Assembly: GCA_029006155.1 (NCBI GenBank)
Contig: JAQXGF010000008.1
Location: 1-64,000, forward strand
Source of the DNA: Lachnospiraceae bacterium
GTDB taxonomy: Bacteria > Bacillota > Clostridia > Lachnospirales > Lachnospiraceae
DNA length: 64,000 bases
Direction: 5' to 3'
Translations under genes and position numbers: made by a program
In this document: positions 9,042 through 18,013 of the stretch, piece after piece
Layout: the number at the start of each line of letters is the position of its first letter
Numbering within the stretch: the first letter of the stretch is position 1
The notes under the pieces: generated by a model
Database searches by the model: none
What the model was told of the DNA's origin: nothing
The model's input: only the letters and a program-made list of their open reading frames with translations

Positions 9042-10728
9042 ATATGAGGATCAGAGGCGCTGTACGATTGAAGAAATCACGCTGAATCATTCCTTCCGGC
9101 AGTATGTAGTGCTCCCGGAAATTATATTTCAGACTGATGATGTGATTCTGATCGGAGCCGGATCGTTTTCCTGTGTGCGGGCGCTGTACCGCACAGCTGT
9201 GAAGCAGCGTGCACTCGGGCGTTTCTACTACGAAGTCATTACGCCGGAGGAATATGCACTTGGAAAGGCAGAAGAAATCATCCAGCATCTGATTGAGCGT
9301 GCGCTCAAAAGAAGCGATGCGGGAGGTATTATTTATTATGCGTCATGCATGGATGTCATTTCCAAAATTGATTTCCAGAGGATCCGGAAGAATCTCTCCA
9401 ATCCGAATCAGGTTCCGGTGGAGGTGCTGTTCCGTGGACCGATGGTACGCAGATACCTGGATTCGAATAAAAAGCTGACAGAGCTGCTGCTCCGCATTCC
9501 GGTCAGCAAAAGGATGCTGAGAGGAGAAGGGTATGACCTTCCCCCGATGATGCCGGATTTCGAAGCGATCTGTGGGGTGCTCCAGTCCTGGGAGGTATAT
9601 CGCTTTCTGATCAGTTCCGGAGGCTGCGATGGCTGTATTTCCGGGACAGGGAAAAACGATGACCGGTATCAGGTCACCAAATCAAGGGTGAATGACCTTC
9701 AGATCGCGATGGGCTGCGAAGAACTGATCCAAAATGGAATTTTGTGGGATTATCAGAAGAAAGGCTGCAGGGTACCGGCTTATATTGCAGGAGCCGGATT
9801 GCCGAAGCTGATCGGATTTGATTATAAACGGGTGGAGCGGACGCTTCAGAAAGAAGGACTGGACTGTACGATGGTGAAGTCCGATGGATTTCACTTTGCC
9901 CAGCAGGGGATCGCAGACCTCTACATGGTGCTGCTTCAAAAATACGCGAGGCAGCAGCCACCATCCGGAAAAATCATTGGAATACTTGGAGCAAACTGTT
10001 TTTCCTCGCTTGAGGAGGAAGAAGTGCAGGAAGCTGTGCGCTGCCTGAAAAAAATGGGCAATACGGTCATCTGGCCGGAAACGATGGAGCCGGAGGCGAT
10101 GGCAGAGCTGAATGGCGCGAGCCGGATATGGGCGGTATCCGCGGAAGGAATAGCCGCAGCAAAATATCTTTATCAGAAAAACGGAACGCCATATATGATT
10201 GGAATCCCAGCGGGGAAGCGGCTGGTCCTGTGGTGGAAAAAATTTTTCCAGGGAGATCAGGAACTCCCGGTTCTGGAGATGGACAGCCGGGGAAAGAGTG
10301 CAAAGCGCGTTCTGCTGATCGGAGATCCGGCGGTGACCTGGGGAATTGGAAAATATCTTTCCGAGACCGGGGCAGATCAGGTGAGCTATGCAATGTATGC
10401 GCAGCTCCCATCTGTGAGACGATGGTATACTTCCGTTTTGCAGGATACGCAGTCGCACTGGATCGGAGGCGGCACGCCCTGTGAGAACATTCGGTTTTTC
10501 CGCAACCGGGCCGAGTTGAAGGAACTGTTGGAGGGTGCGGATGTGATTTTTGGAGAGCTTTTATTGAAAATGGCATTTACGGAGCAGGAGCTGTACCAGA
10601 AAAAGTGGACAGACCTTCCGACTCCGATTCTGAACTGCGGAATACGCAGTGATAAATATGAATACCACTTATTTGGTATAAAAGGAGCCCGTTGGATCAA
10701 GGCGGGCGCAGAAAGAAAAGGATTGTAG
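9010..10728 (+). CDS. NifD-like nitrogenase component-1-family protein
   Basis: A 572-residue protein starting at GTG 9010 behind ggagga (8999-9004), overlapping the NifH-like gene. It resembles the component-1 / protochlorophyllide-reductase superfamily: Rossmann-like repeats, VILIGAGSFSCVRALYRT with Cys55, YYASCMDVISKIDF with Cys113, and SSGGCDGC with Cys206 and Cys209. These are candidates for binding an iron-sulfur cluster. There is no second component-1 gene, so it may act as a homodimer as in some nitrogenase-like (group IV) enzymes. Partner: the NifH-like protein. Substrate unknown. The neighbouring B12-type importer and riboswitch point to corrinoid or related tetrapyrrole chemistry (inference). 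Confidence 0.8.
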   Translation: MKQYPDGMESKYEDQRRCTIEEITLNHSFRQYVVLPEIIFQTDDVILIGAGSFSCVRALYRTAVKQRALGRFYYEVITPEEYALGKAEEIIQHLIERALKRSDAGGIIYYASCMDVISKIDFQRIRKNLSNPNQVPVEVLFRGPMVRRYLDSNKKLTELLLRIPVSKRMLRGEGYDLPPMMPDFEAICGVLQSWEVYRFLISSGGCDGCISGTGKNDDRYQVTKSRVNDLQIAMGCEELIQNGILWDYQKKGCRVPAYIAGAGLPKLIGFDYKRVERTLQKEGLDCTMVKSDGFHFAQQGIADLYMVLLQKYARQQPPSGKIIGILGANCFSSLEEEEVQEAVRCLKKMGNTVIWPETMEPEAMAELNGASRIWAVSAEGIAAAKYLYQKNGTPYMIGIPAGKRLVLWWKKFFQGDQELPVLEMDSRGKSAKRVLLIGDPAVTWGIGKYLSETGADQVSYAMYAQLPSVRRWYTSVLQDTQSHWIGGGTPCENIRFFRNRAELKELLEGADVIFGELLLKMAFTEQELYQKKWTDLPTPILNCGIRSDKYEYHLFGIKGARWIKAGAERKGL

Positions 10729-10818
10729 CTGTTTCGAGTAACGTCGGCAGAGACAATAGATTCATGGCCATGCAACAACCAGACATCATTTACACAACAG
10801 AAAGTAAGGAGAAGAGAC

Positions 10819-11928
10819 ATGAAGAAGAAGTATTTGGCAGCATTGATGGCAACAGTTATGACCGCAAGCACCATTCTTGGAACGGGTACAGCACTTGCGG
10901 CGGAGGATAAAGCGGATACGAAAGTGATTACCGATTCGATGGGAAATGAAGTAGAAGTCCCGACGGATATCAAGAGTATGGTAATCCTGCCTATGCCGTG
11001 GATTTCCGTTGTATATGCATTAAACGGAAGCGGAGATATCATCACCGGAATGCAGCAGGTGGCAAAGGATTCTTATGAGACCAGTATGCTGAAAAAGCTG
11101 GCTCCGGAGCTGGAAAACACGAGCACGACCTTTTTCTCAGATGGAGAATTCAACTACGAGGAGCTGGCAAAAATCAATCCGGATGTTGTCATGCTGTTCG
11201 AGAGCCAGAGCAAGCATATTGATAAGCTCAAAGAGGTCGGCATTCCGGCATTTACGATCAAGTATGCAGATTCTTATGATACACTCTGGAATGATTTTTC
11301 CATCATCGGCAATGTACTTGGAAAAGAAGACCGTGTACAGGAGTTCATCGATTATCAGAAGGCAGATGTAGATTACTTTAAGGACCGCGCCGCAGATCTG
11401 GAGAATGTGGACGATGTAAAGGTGATGCATATTTACACGATCGATGAGCTCGCAGTCGCAGATAACAGTGGCGTGAACAATGATACGATCGCATACTGCG
11501 GCGGTGTCAATGTCGGTGAGAGTAATTCCGATGCATCTTCCGATACGACGGTAAATATGGAGCAGGTATATACCTGGAACCCAGATGTCATCCTGCTGAG
11601 CAACTTTGATGATGTAGTACCGGACGATTTATACAATAATACGATCGACGGACAGGACTGGAGCCAGGTAGAGGCAGTCAAGAACCACAGAGTCTATAAG
11701 ATCCCGCAGGGTATTTACCGCTGGGATGCAGACTGCCCGTGCACGGAGACGACGCTCTGCATGAAGTGGATGGCAAAGGTGATCAATCCGGATGTATTCA
11801 AAGATATCGATATCAGACAGGAAGTAACGGATTTCTATAAGAATTTCTTCTCTTATGACCTGTCAGACGAGGAACTGGATACCATTCTTGCAACGGATGC
11901 AAATGCAAATTCGGAGTCGATTTACTAA
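10819..11928 (+). CDS. BtuF/FepB-type ABC substrate-binding protein
   Basis: A 369-residue secreted binding protein. The signal peptide (MKKKYLAALMATVMTASTIL) ends in a likely signal-peptidase-I site ALAAED. A periplasmic-binding-protein type III fold follows: SMGNEVEVPTDIKSMVIL, INPDVVMLFESQ, TWNPDVILLSN. The family binds vitamin B12, haem or ferric siderophores. Oddly for a Gram-positive, the leader has no lipobox Cys, so membrane attachment is unclear. RBS is aaggag at 10806-10811. Permease and ATPase follow. The upstream B12 riboswitch favours a corrinoid ligand. Confidence 0.85.
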   Translation: MKKKYLAALMATVMTASTILGTGTALAAEDKADTKVITDSMGNEVEVPTDIKSMVILPMPWISVVYALNGSGDIITGMQQVAKDSYETSMLKKLAPELENTSTTFFSDGEFNYEELAKINPDVVMLFESQSKHIDKLKEVGIPAFTIKYADSYDTLWNDFSIIGNVLGKEDRVQEFIDYQKADVDYFKDRAADLENVDDVKVMHIYTIDELAVADNSGVNNDTIAYCGGVNVGESNSDASSDTTVNMEQVYTWNPDVILLSNFDDVVPDDLYNNTIDGQDWSQVEAVKNHRVYKIPQGIYRWDADCPCTETTLCMKWMAKVINPDVFKDIDIRQEVTDFYKNFFSYDLSDEELDTILATDANANSESIY

Positions 11929-11950
11929 ATAGAAAGAGACGGGAATAAAC

Positions 11951-12949
11951 GTGAAAAAAGGAGTAAAATGGTTTCTTCTTATACTTGCATTGCTTCTCGT
12001 GTTCTTTGTGAGCCTGTTTCTTGGCCGATATATGGTATCCCCGGCGCGGGTCGTACAGATTCTGGCCGACGCAATCCGGGGAAACTTAAGCGGCGGCATT
12101 GAGGAGTCGGTGGTACTGAACATCCGGCTGCCAAGATTGCTTCTGACGCTTCTGGTCGGAGCAGGTATGGCGGCGTCCGGCGCAGCGTTCCAGGGGATTT
12201 TTCAGAATCCTCTGGTCAGCCCGGATGTGCTGGGAGTCAGTTCCGGTGCAGCTTTAGGCGCGGTAATCGGAATAATGATCGCCGGCACCGGCCCGCTGGC
12301 AATGCTGCTTTCCATGCTGGCAGGAATTGGAAGCGTTATTTTAACGTATGCATTTTCAAAAGTCAGAGGCCAGAGTACCGCATTATCGCTGATTCTTGCG
12401 GGTATGATTGTGCAGGCGCTGATGAATGCGCTTGTGTCGCTGGTCAAGTATACGGCAGATCCGTACAGTAAACTGCCACAGATTACATACTGGCTCATGG
12501 GAAGCTTTTCTTCTGCGAGCTATAAAGATGTTGCGCTTGTCGCACTTCCGATCGGAGGCAGCCTGCTGGTACTGTTCCTTTTGCGGTGGCGGATGAACAT
12601 TCTCTCACTTGGCGATGAGGAGGCGGCTGCGCTTGGGGTAAATCCGGGGCGGATCCGTGTCATTATCATCGCGGCATCGACCCTGATTTCGGCGAGCTCA
12701 GTCATGATCGCAGGGATCATAGGCTGGGTCGGACTGGTCATTCCACATGTGGTGCGAATGATGTTCGGAGTAGATCATCAGGAGTTGATTCCTGCTTCGA
12801 TGGTGAGCGGCGCCATCTATCTGACCCTGATTGATCTCATCGCGCGGTCAGCGACCGAGGCGGAAATTCCGATCGGAATCCTGACGGCGATCGTGGGAGC
12901 TCCGTTTTTTGCAGTATTATTTAAGCGGACAGGAGGTGCAGATCAGTGA
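11951..12949 (+). CDS. BtuC/FecD-type ABC transporter permease
   Basis: A 332-residue FecCD-family permease with about ten membrane segments. Hallmarks: RLPRLLLTLLVGAGMAASGA, GIFQNPLVSPDVLGVSSGAA, and GWVGLVIPHVVRMMFG near the C terminus. It starts with GTG at 11951, the ribosome site being weak. It forms the membrane pore for the binding protein upstream and the ATPase downstream, whose GTG start overlaps its stop by four bases. Confidence 0.93.
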   Translation: MKKGVKWFLLILALLLVFFVSLFLGRYMVSPARVVQILADAIRGNLSGGIEESVVLNIRLPRLLLTLLVGAGMAASGAAFQGIFQNPLVSPDVLGVSSGAALGAVIGIMIAGTGPLAMLLSMLAGIGSVILTYAFSKVRGQSTALSLILAGMIVQALMNALVSLVKYTADPYSKLPQITYWLMGSFSSASYKDVALVALPIGGSLLVLFLLRWRMNILSLGDEEAAALGVNPGRIRVIIIAASTLISASSVMIAGIIGWVGLVIPHVVRMMFGVDHQELIPASMVSGAIYLTLIDLIARSATEAEIPIGILTAIVGAPFFAVLFKRTGGADQ

Positions 12950-13719
12950 TTCAGGTAGTAGATGGATGCTTTGCGTATCCGAAAGGACCGCAGATTCTGG
13001 ACCATGTCTGTTTTGAACTTGGCGAAGGCCGCATTATGACGATTCTTGGTCAGAATGGAATCGGGAAAACGACACTGATCAAATGTCTGACCGGGATCTA
13101 TAAATGGACCGATGGCTATACGATGATTGATGGGAAGCGGATTCATAACATCAGAGAGATCAGCGGGCTGGGCTACGTCCCACAGGCGCATCCACTTTCC
13201 TTCTCTTATACGGTCCGCCAGATCATCCTGATGGGGCGAACAAGATTTGTAAAGACATTTTCGGTTCCATCGGCGAAAGACAAAGAAGCGGTCGAACAGG
13301 CAATGGAAGAGACCGGGATTCAGGATCTGGCAGACCGCTGCTGCAATCAGCTCAGCGGCGGACAGCTTCAGATGGCACTGATCGCGCGGGCACTGGTCGG
13401 AAATCCAAAGATTATGATTCTGGATGAACCGGAATCCCATCTGGACTTCAAAAACCAGTACTTGGTACTCCAGATGATTGAGAAGCTGGCACGGGAGAAG
13501 CAGATTTCCTGTATCATCAATACACATTTTCCGGAGCATGCACTGATGATTTCGGATCAGACACTGATGCTTGGAAAGGGGCGGTATCGGTTCGGAGATA
13601 CCGATGAGATTATAAAAGAGGAAAACATTGCAGAATTTTTCCATATCAAAGCGAAGATCGTGGAGGTAGAAGAAGCCTCCAGAAAACACCGGGCATTTGT
13701 GGTGTTAGATACTATATAA
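12946..13719 (+). CDS. BtuD/FecE-type ABC transporter ATPase
   Basis: A 257-residue ATPase with Walker A GQNGIGKTT, signature LSGGQLQMALIARAL and Walker B IMILDEPESHLD. It powers the B12/iron-chelate-type importer encoded just before. GTG start overlaps the permease stop (GTGA), with aggagg at 12931-12936. It is the last gene of the riboswitch operon; a terminator follows directly. Confidence 0.93.
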   Translation: MIQVVDGCFAYPKGPQILDHVCFELGEGRIMTILGQNGIGKTTLIKCLTGIYKWTDGYTMIDGKRIHNIREISGLGYVPQAHPLSFSYTVRQIILMGRTRFVKTFSVPSAKDKEAVEQAMEETGIQDLADRCCNQLSGGQLQMALIARALVGNPKIMILDEPESHLDFKNQYLVLQMIEKLAREKQISCIINTHFPEHALMISDQTLMLGKGRYRFGDTDEIIKEENIAEFFHIKAKIVEVEEASRKHRAFVVLDTI

Positions 13720-13722
13720 AGA

Positions 13723-13764
13723 AAAGCGGCAGACAGGCGTGGCATACGTCATCTGCCGCTTTTT
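13723..13764. terminator. Bidirectional terminator between convergent genes
   Basis: Arms aaagcggcaga (13723-13733) and tctgccgcttt (13752-13762), followed by more T. It lies between the ATPase on + and the LysR gene on -, and can serve both. The bases just after it (aaccgaatcaagcaag) repeat the first arm of the elements at 48941 and 55475. Confidence 0.85.
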
Positions 13765-13789
13765 AACCGAATCAAGCAAGGAGGCAAGG

Positions 13790-14710
13790 CTACAGGGGAG
13801 AAATGGTCTGGCATTCCTGCAGAAGCAGTGTGATGTACTGCTGGCATGGAGCACTCAGGGCATGCTTTTTCTGCACGGCATATCCGGCATGTATGACCTC
13901 CGGACCATTTTGCAGATGCAGAGGGACAGCAGAGATCGCATTTGCCGTGCCTGGATCGACGGCGAGTTCGATATCGATAAAAAAAGAATTCTGATTCTGC
14001 AGCAGGGCCAGAATGGTGGATTTATCGTTTGCATGGATGCATTTATCAAAATCGGTAAAAGCGAGGGCATCGGAGATATCCGGTTCGGTGTCATTGTGAT
14101 AGTGAAACGTAAGGCACGGATAAGGGTTCAGATCCTCAGGCGTCAGAAATGCATGGCCGGCAAGGGGATGATTTTTATTGAAAAACACATAAACGGTCGG
14201 CTGTACAAGTTCTGTGTAGGTGAGGTCGTAAAGATAGAGGGATTTGCGGATTTCCGGCGCCTGATCATCGCGAAAAAGAAACACGCCAAGCTCACTTTGT
14301 CCGGCACTTATAGCGTGAAAGAGTTCTTTTATCGGAAGCTCGCGAAGAGAAAGGTCGAAGGACGCGGCCGTAAAATGTTCGAGGAAAGACCGGTAAGCCC
14401 GCACCGCGAAAGCGATATGCTGGGAAGATACAGAAAAACTGGTACGGGCCATTGCCCGGTTCTGATACCGGTTCTGTACATAATCCATTTTTGCCACAAT
14501 TTCCTTACAGTAGACAAGAAACTCTTCCCCGTCAAATGTGAGCGTCACGCCATGGCTGGTCCGGTTAAAAATCTGAATACCCAGCTCGTCCTCGGTCTCT
14601 TTTACTGCTGCAGAGATGGCAGACTGGGTCATAAAGAGGGATTTGGCTGCTTTTGAAATCGAATGACAGCGCGCGATTTCTATGATATAGCGAAGATTTT
14701 GGATAGTCAT
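13790..14710 (-). CDS. LysR-family transcriptional regulator
   Basis: A 306-residue regulator from the ATG at 14710 (MTIQNLRYIIEIARCHSISK). It has the N-terminal winged HTH (SISKAAKSLFMTQSAISAAV, then FNRTSHGVTLTFDGEEFL) and a LysR effector domain. An upstream GTG at 14722 is in frame, but aaaggtg sits at the right distance for 14710. It is divergent from the glycosidase gene at 14908, and may control it; the effector is unknown. A 305-codon open frame on the + strand is its shadow. Confidence 0.9.
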   Translation of the reverse strand: MTIQNLRYIIEIARCHSISKAAKSLFMTQSAISAAVKETEDELGIQIFNRTSHGVTLTFDGEEFLVYCKEIVAKMDYVQNRYQNRAMARTSFSVSSQHIAFAVRAYRSFLEHFTAASFDLSLRELPIKELFHAISAGQSELGVFLFRDDQAPEIRKSLYLYDLTYTELVQPTVYVFFNKNHPLAGHAFLTPEDLNPYPCLTFHYHNDTEPDISDALAFTDFDKCIHANDKSTILALLQNQNSFFIDIELAVDPGTANAISAVPLHLQNGPEVIHAGYAVQKKHALSAPCQQYITLLLQECQTISPL

Positions 14711-14839
14711 CAAATACATCACCTTTCGAAACAGGATAGTAATATAAGGATAGTAGCATATTTTGGAGCGGAAGGCACGGGAAATATGGTCGATATGCTG
14801 TTTTTTACATTAAAAGAGTTGTGGCATTTATTAGTGTAC

Positions 14840-14864
14840 TGGGCAGTGCCCATCGTGCTATAAT
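14840..14864 (+). promoter_or_regulatory. Extended -10 promoter with palindromic operator candidate
   Basis: TATAAT at 14859-14864 preceded by TGc, an extended -10 element without a good -35. Directly upstream lies a perfect palindrome, tgggca-g-tgccca (14840-14852), well placed for a repressor or activator site. It serves the gene at 14908, whose RBS is aaggagg at 14891-14897. Confidence 0.6.
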
Positions 14865-14907
14865 TGGGAAAAGAGATGGGAAATGACGATAAAGGAGGAA
14901 CAGGGGA

Positions 14908-16452
14908 ATGAATTATAAAAAAGAAATAGAAAAATGGGGGATGCAGGAGATTACGTGCAAGGGTGTATCGAACGGGAATCCATTTACAGAGCGACAGATC
15001 CGTGGGTGCTTTCAGGGGGCACAGGAGACCGTCCGGGTGGATGGATTTTATGACGGAGACGGCGTGTATAAGGTACGGTTTATGCCGTCGTTTGAGGGAA
15101 CCTACACATTTCGGATTGAGGGAAACTACGGTGACAAGGGAGCTGCATCGGAAGAGGCGCTCACTGGAACATTTACCGTGACTCCGCCTTCCGACGACAA
15201 CCACGGTCCGGTGCGTGTGGCGAATACCTACCATTTTGCCTACGAGGATGGCAAACCTTATTATTCCATTGGTACGACCTGCTATGTCTGGGATCTGCAG
15301 TCGGATGAGCGGATTACCGAAACCCTGAAGACACTAAAAAAGAGTGCCTTTAACAAGATCCGTTTCTGTATTTTTCCGAAGCACTATGATTACAACCTGG
15401 GCGAGCCGCGTTCTTATCCGTATGAGGGAACGCCGATGGATTCCAGCGTGCTCACGAAAGACAATTTCCAGGAGTACACCGGAAAGACGGAGGGAAATCA
15501 TTTTGACCTGACCCGGTTCAATCCGGCGCATTTCCGGCATATTGAGTGGTGTGTGGAGCAGCTGCAGGCACTTGGAATTGAGGCGGATCTGATCGTGATG
15601 CATCCATATGACCGCTGGGGCTTTTCATGCATGACCCGCGAGCAGGATCATCTCTACTGGAAGTACGTGCTCGCACGGTTTGCGGCGTACCGGAATATCT
15701 GGTGGTCGCTGGCAAATGAATACGATATTTTCGAGCATAAGACGATCGAGGACTGGGAAGGTTATGCAAAGCTGATCTGCGAGCACGATCCGTACCACCA
15801 TCTGCGTTCCATCCACAACTGCATCGCATTTTACGATCACAGCCGCCCGTGGGTGACGCACTGCAGCATCCAGCGCCAGGATATTTACAAGACGGCTGAG
15901 CTGGTCAATGAGTGGCGGGAGCGGTACCGTAAACCGGTCGTGCTCGATGAGATCGCCTATGAGGGCAACATCCAGCATGGCTGGGGCAATATCAGCGGAG
16001 AGGAGATGGTGCGGCGGTTCTGGGAGGCCGTCTGCCGGGGCGGTTATCCGGGACATGGCGAGACTTATATGAGTGATGACGATGTACTCTGGTGGTCACA
16101 TGGCGGGACTTTACACGGCGAGAGCCACAAGCGTTTCCATCTGCTGTATCAGATCATGGAAGAGACACCTGGTATCGGTCTGGCACCGTATGACCGATGC
16201 GGCTGGGACGAGGTGTGTGCGGTGCCGGAGAGTGAAAAATGGAGCGCGATAAAGAGCTATTACCTGTATTACTACAGCTTCATGCGTCCGTCCTTCCGCG
16301 ATTTCCATTTTGATGACGAAACGAGCTTTGAGGTGCGCGTCATCGATACGTGGAACATGACAGTCGAAGATCGTGGCGTCTACAAAGGAAAATTTCGCAT
16401 AGAGCTGCCGGGAAGACCGTATATGGCGGTGCAGATACGGAAAGTGAAGTAA
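14908..16452 (+). CDS. DUF5060/DUF4038 family glycoside hydrolase
   Basis: A 514-residue protein with the layout DUF5060 (about 10-95, beta-sandwich; GFYDGDGVYKVRFMP), DUF4038 TIM-barrel (about 100-430) and a C-terminal DUF5605-like segment. DUF4038 includes GH140 apiosidases and related enzymes. Putative catalytic acids sit in WWSLANEYD (acid/base) and VVLDEIAYEG (nucleophile). No signal peptide, so it acts in the cytoplasm on imported oligosaccharides or glycosides. It is divergent from a LysR gene. Exact sugar specificity cannot be read here. Confidence 0.8.
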   Translation: MNYKKEIEKWGMQEITCKGVSNGNPFTERQIRGCFQGAQETVRVDGFYDGDGVYKVRFMPSFEGTYTFRIEGNYGDKGAASEEALTGTFTVTPPSDDNHGPVRVANTYHFAYEDGKPYYSIGTTCYVWDLQSDERITETLKTLKKSAFNKIRFCIFPKHYDYNLGEPRSYPYEGTPMDSSVLTKDNFQEYTGKTEGNHFDLTRFNPAHFRHIEWCVEQLQALGIEADLIVMHPYDRWGFSCMTREQDHLYWKYVLARFAAYRNIWWSLANEYDIFEHKTIEDWEGYAKLICEHDPYHHLRSIHNCIAFYDHSRPWVTHCSIQRQDIYKTAELVNEWRERYRKPVVLDEIAYEGNIQHGWGNISGEEMVRRFWEAVCRGGYPGHGETYMSDDDVLWWSHGGTLHGESHKRFHLLYQIMEETPGIGLAPYDRCGWDEVCAVPESEKWSAIKSYYLYYYSFMRPSFRDFHFDDETSFEVRVIDTWNMTVEDRGVYKGKFRIELPGRPYMAVQIRKVK

Positions 16453-16485
16453 GATTTTAGATTCCGCAGCAGAGCCGCAGGAATG

Positions 16486-16502
16486 GATTGCGAATATCCG
16501 CT
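16486..16502. repeat. Copy of the gattgcgaatatccgct dispersed motif
   Basis: gattgcgaatatccgct after the glycosidase gene, preceded by ccgcagcagagccgcagg, a segment like the one before the copies at 31728 and 55740. Other copies: 31728, 31804, 49079, 49126, 50262, 55740, 62194. Confidence 0.7.
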
Positions 16503-16631
16503 TTGACTTGTGCAGAGCATAACGTGGAAAAACAGAAAAAAGATTGCAAAAATGTGTAAAAATAAAAGAAAATAGGACGAAAAACGTGAAAAAGAAAATA
16601 TATAAATAATGGAAAATGTGCAAAAACCGTG

Positions 16632-16660
16632 TTTAAAAACCACTCAAAATGTGTTATGCT
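16632..16660 (+). promoter_or_regulatory. Promoter of the DUF4143 ATPase gene
   Basis: TTTAAA (16632-16637), 17 bases, TATGCT (16655-16660) with an extended TG at -15. It lies 32 bases before the TTG start. The region 16520-16630 is A-rich with nothing else visible. Confidence 0.5.
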
Positions 16661-16691
16661 AAGCTCAGAAAAGAAAAAGAAGGTGATAAAC

Positions 16692-17984
16692 TTGAAACGT
16701 AACGCATTGCAGCAGTTGATAGAGTGGAAAAACAGTGAAGATCGTAAACCGATGGTATTGAAAGGTGCACGACAGGTCGGAAAGACCTGGCTTATGAAAG
16801 AATTTGGAAAAAGCTGTTATAAGCATTTTGTATATTTTAACTTTGATGAAGAGGACGAATTAAAATCTGTTTTTAAGACGAATAAGGATCCAAAGCGGAT
16901 CATTGAATTGCTATCCATGATTTCAAATGAAAAAATAGAACCGGGAAACACCCTCATTGTTTTTGATGAGATTCAGGAATGCTCGGAGGCTTTGAATGCG
17001 CTCAAATATTTTAAGGAAAAAGCAAATGAATATCATGTGATATCAGCTGGAAGCCTGCTCGGAACACTTCTTGCAACACCAAAGTCTTATCCGGTCGGGA
17101 TGGTGAATCTTCTGGATATTTATCCGTTGACGTTTGATGAGTTTCTGGCTGCGGTGAACCCGGCACTTTACGGCTATTATATCAGCATCCAAAAGGGACA
17201 GCAGATCGAGGAAATTTTTCATAACCGACTGCTGGATGCCTGTAATATGTATTTTATTATCGGAGGGATGCCGGAGTGTGTAGCGTCCTGGATAAAACAT
17301 CAGGATCCTGCAAAAGTGTCACAGATACAACGAGAATTGATTGAGGTCTATGAAAATGATTTTTCCAAGCATAATGGCAAGGTAAACAGCGGCAGAATTT
17401 TGATGGTGTTCCGAAGCATTGTATCTCAGCTTGCCAAACCAAACGAAAAATTTATGTACGGTGCAGTACGGGAAGGGGCCAGAGCACGTGATTTTGAGGA
17501 AGCAATTGAATGGCTGGTCTCGGCAGGAATGCTGAATCGAATTTATAATGTATCAAAAATGGAACATCCTCTTTGTGCATTTGATAAGCTGGAACAGTTT
17601 AAGCTGTTCCTGTTTGATACCGGACTTTTGAAACATATGGCGGGAATTGATAATGGTGCTATTTTGCTGAAGACGGAATATCAGTTTAAAGGTCCTTTGA
17701 CAGAAAATTATGTATTACAACAGCTGAAAGGCCAGTTCGAAGTGGAGCCACGGTATTATTCTGACCGTAGCAGTGAATTGGACTTTGTCTTACAAAATGG
17801 CATGGAAATAGTCCCGGTAGAAGCAAAAGGCGGAGAAGATAAATCGGCACCATCCTTCAAACGTTATATCACGTTGCATCAGCCAGAGCATGCGATCCGT
17901 TTTTCAAGACGCGGATATCGAACGGATGGTAAGATTACGAATATTCCATTATATCTGGTGGGAAGGACAAAAGAGTTGTTGTAA
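16692..17984 (+). CDS. AAA_14/DUF4143 family ATPase
   Basis: A 430-residue ATPase of the archaeal-ATPase-like group: Walker A GARQVGKT at 25-32, Walker B LIVFDEIQE, and a C-terminal DUF4143 region with TENYVLQQL and a nuclease-like SELDFVLQNG / VPVEAKGG stretch. I chose TTG 16692 (aggtg at 16681-16685) over the open frame from 16629 because MKRNALQQLIEWKNSEDRKP is the usual family beginning. Members are common in gut Clostridia and Bacteroides, with unknown function, possibly defence or toxin-like. No partner gene is visible. Confidence 0.85.
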   Translation: MKRNALQQLIEWKNSEDRKPMVLKGARQVGKTWLMKEFGKSCYKHFVYFNFDEEDELKSVFKTNKDPKRIIELLSMISNEKIEPGNTLIVFDEIQECSEALNALKYFKEKANEYHVISAGSLLGTLLATPKSYPVGMVNLLDIYPLTFDEFLAAVNPALYGYYISIQKGQQIEEIFHNRLLDACNMYFIIGGMPECVASWIKHQDPAKVSQIQRELIEVYENDFSKHNGKVNSGRILMVFRSIVSQLAKPNEKFMYGAVREGARARDFEEAIEWLVSAGMLNRIYNVSKMEHPLCAFDKLEQFKLFLFDTGLLKHMAGIDNGAILLKTEYQFKGPLTENYVLQQLKGQFEVEPRYYSDRSSELDFVLQNGMEIVPVEAKGGEDKSAPSFKRYITLHQPEHAIRFSRRGYRTDGKITNIPLYLVGRTKELL

Positions 17985-18013
17985 TTTTTAGCAGCAGGGG
18001 AAATCCTGTATGC

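Noticed and set aside
8196..10728. A nitrogen-fixation (nif) operon
   Set aside because: No nifK, nifE, nifN or nifB, only one component-1 gene, and control by a B12 riboswitch; a nitrogenase-like enzyme fits better.
13739..14656. 305-codon open frame on + strand
   Set aside because: It is fully antisense to the LysR gene, which has a complete HTH and effector domain; the + frame gives a basic, low-complexity protein with no recognisable domain.
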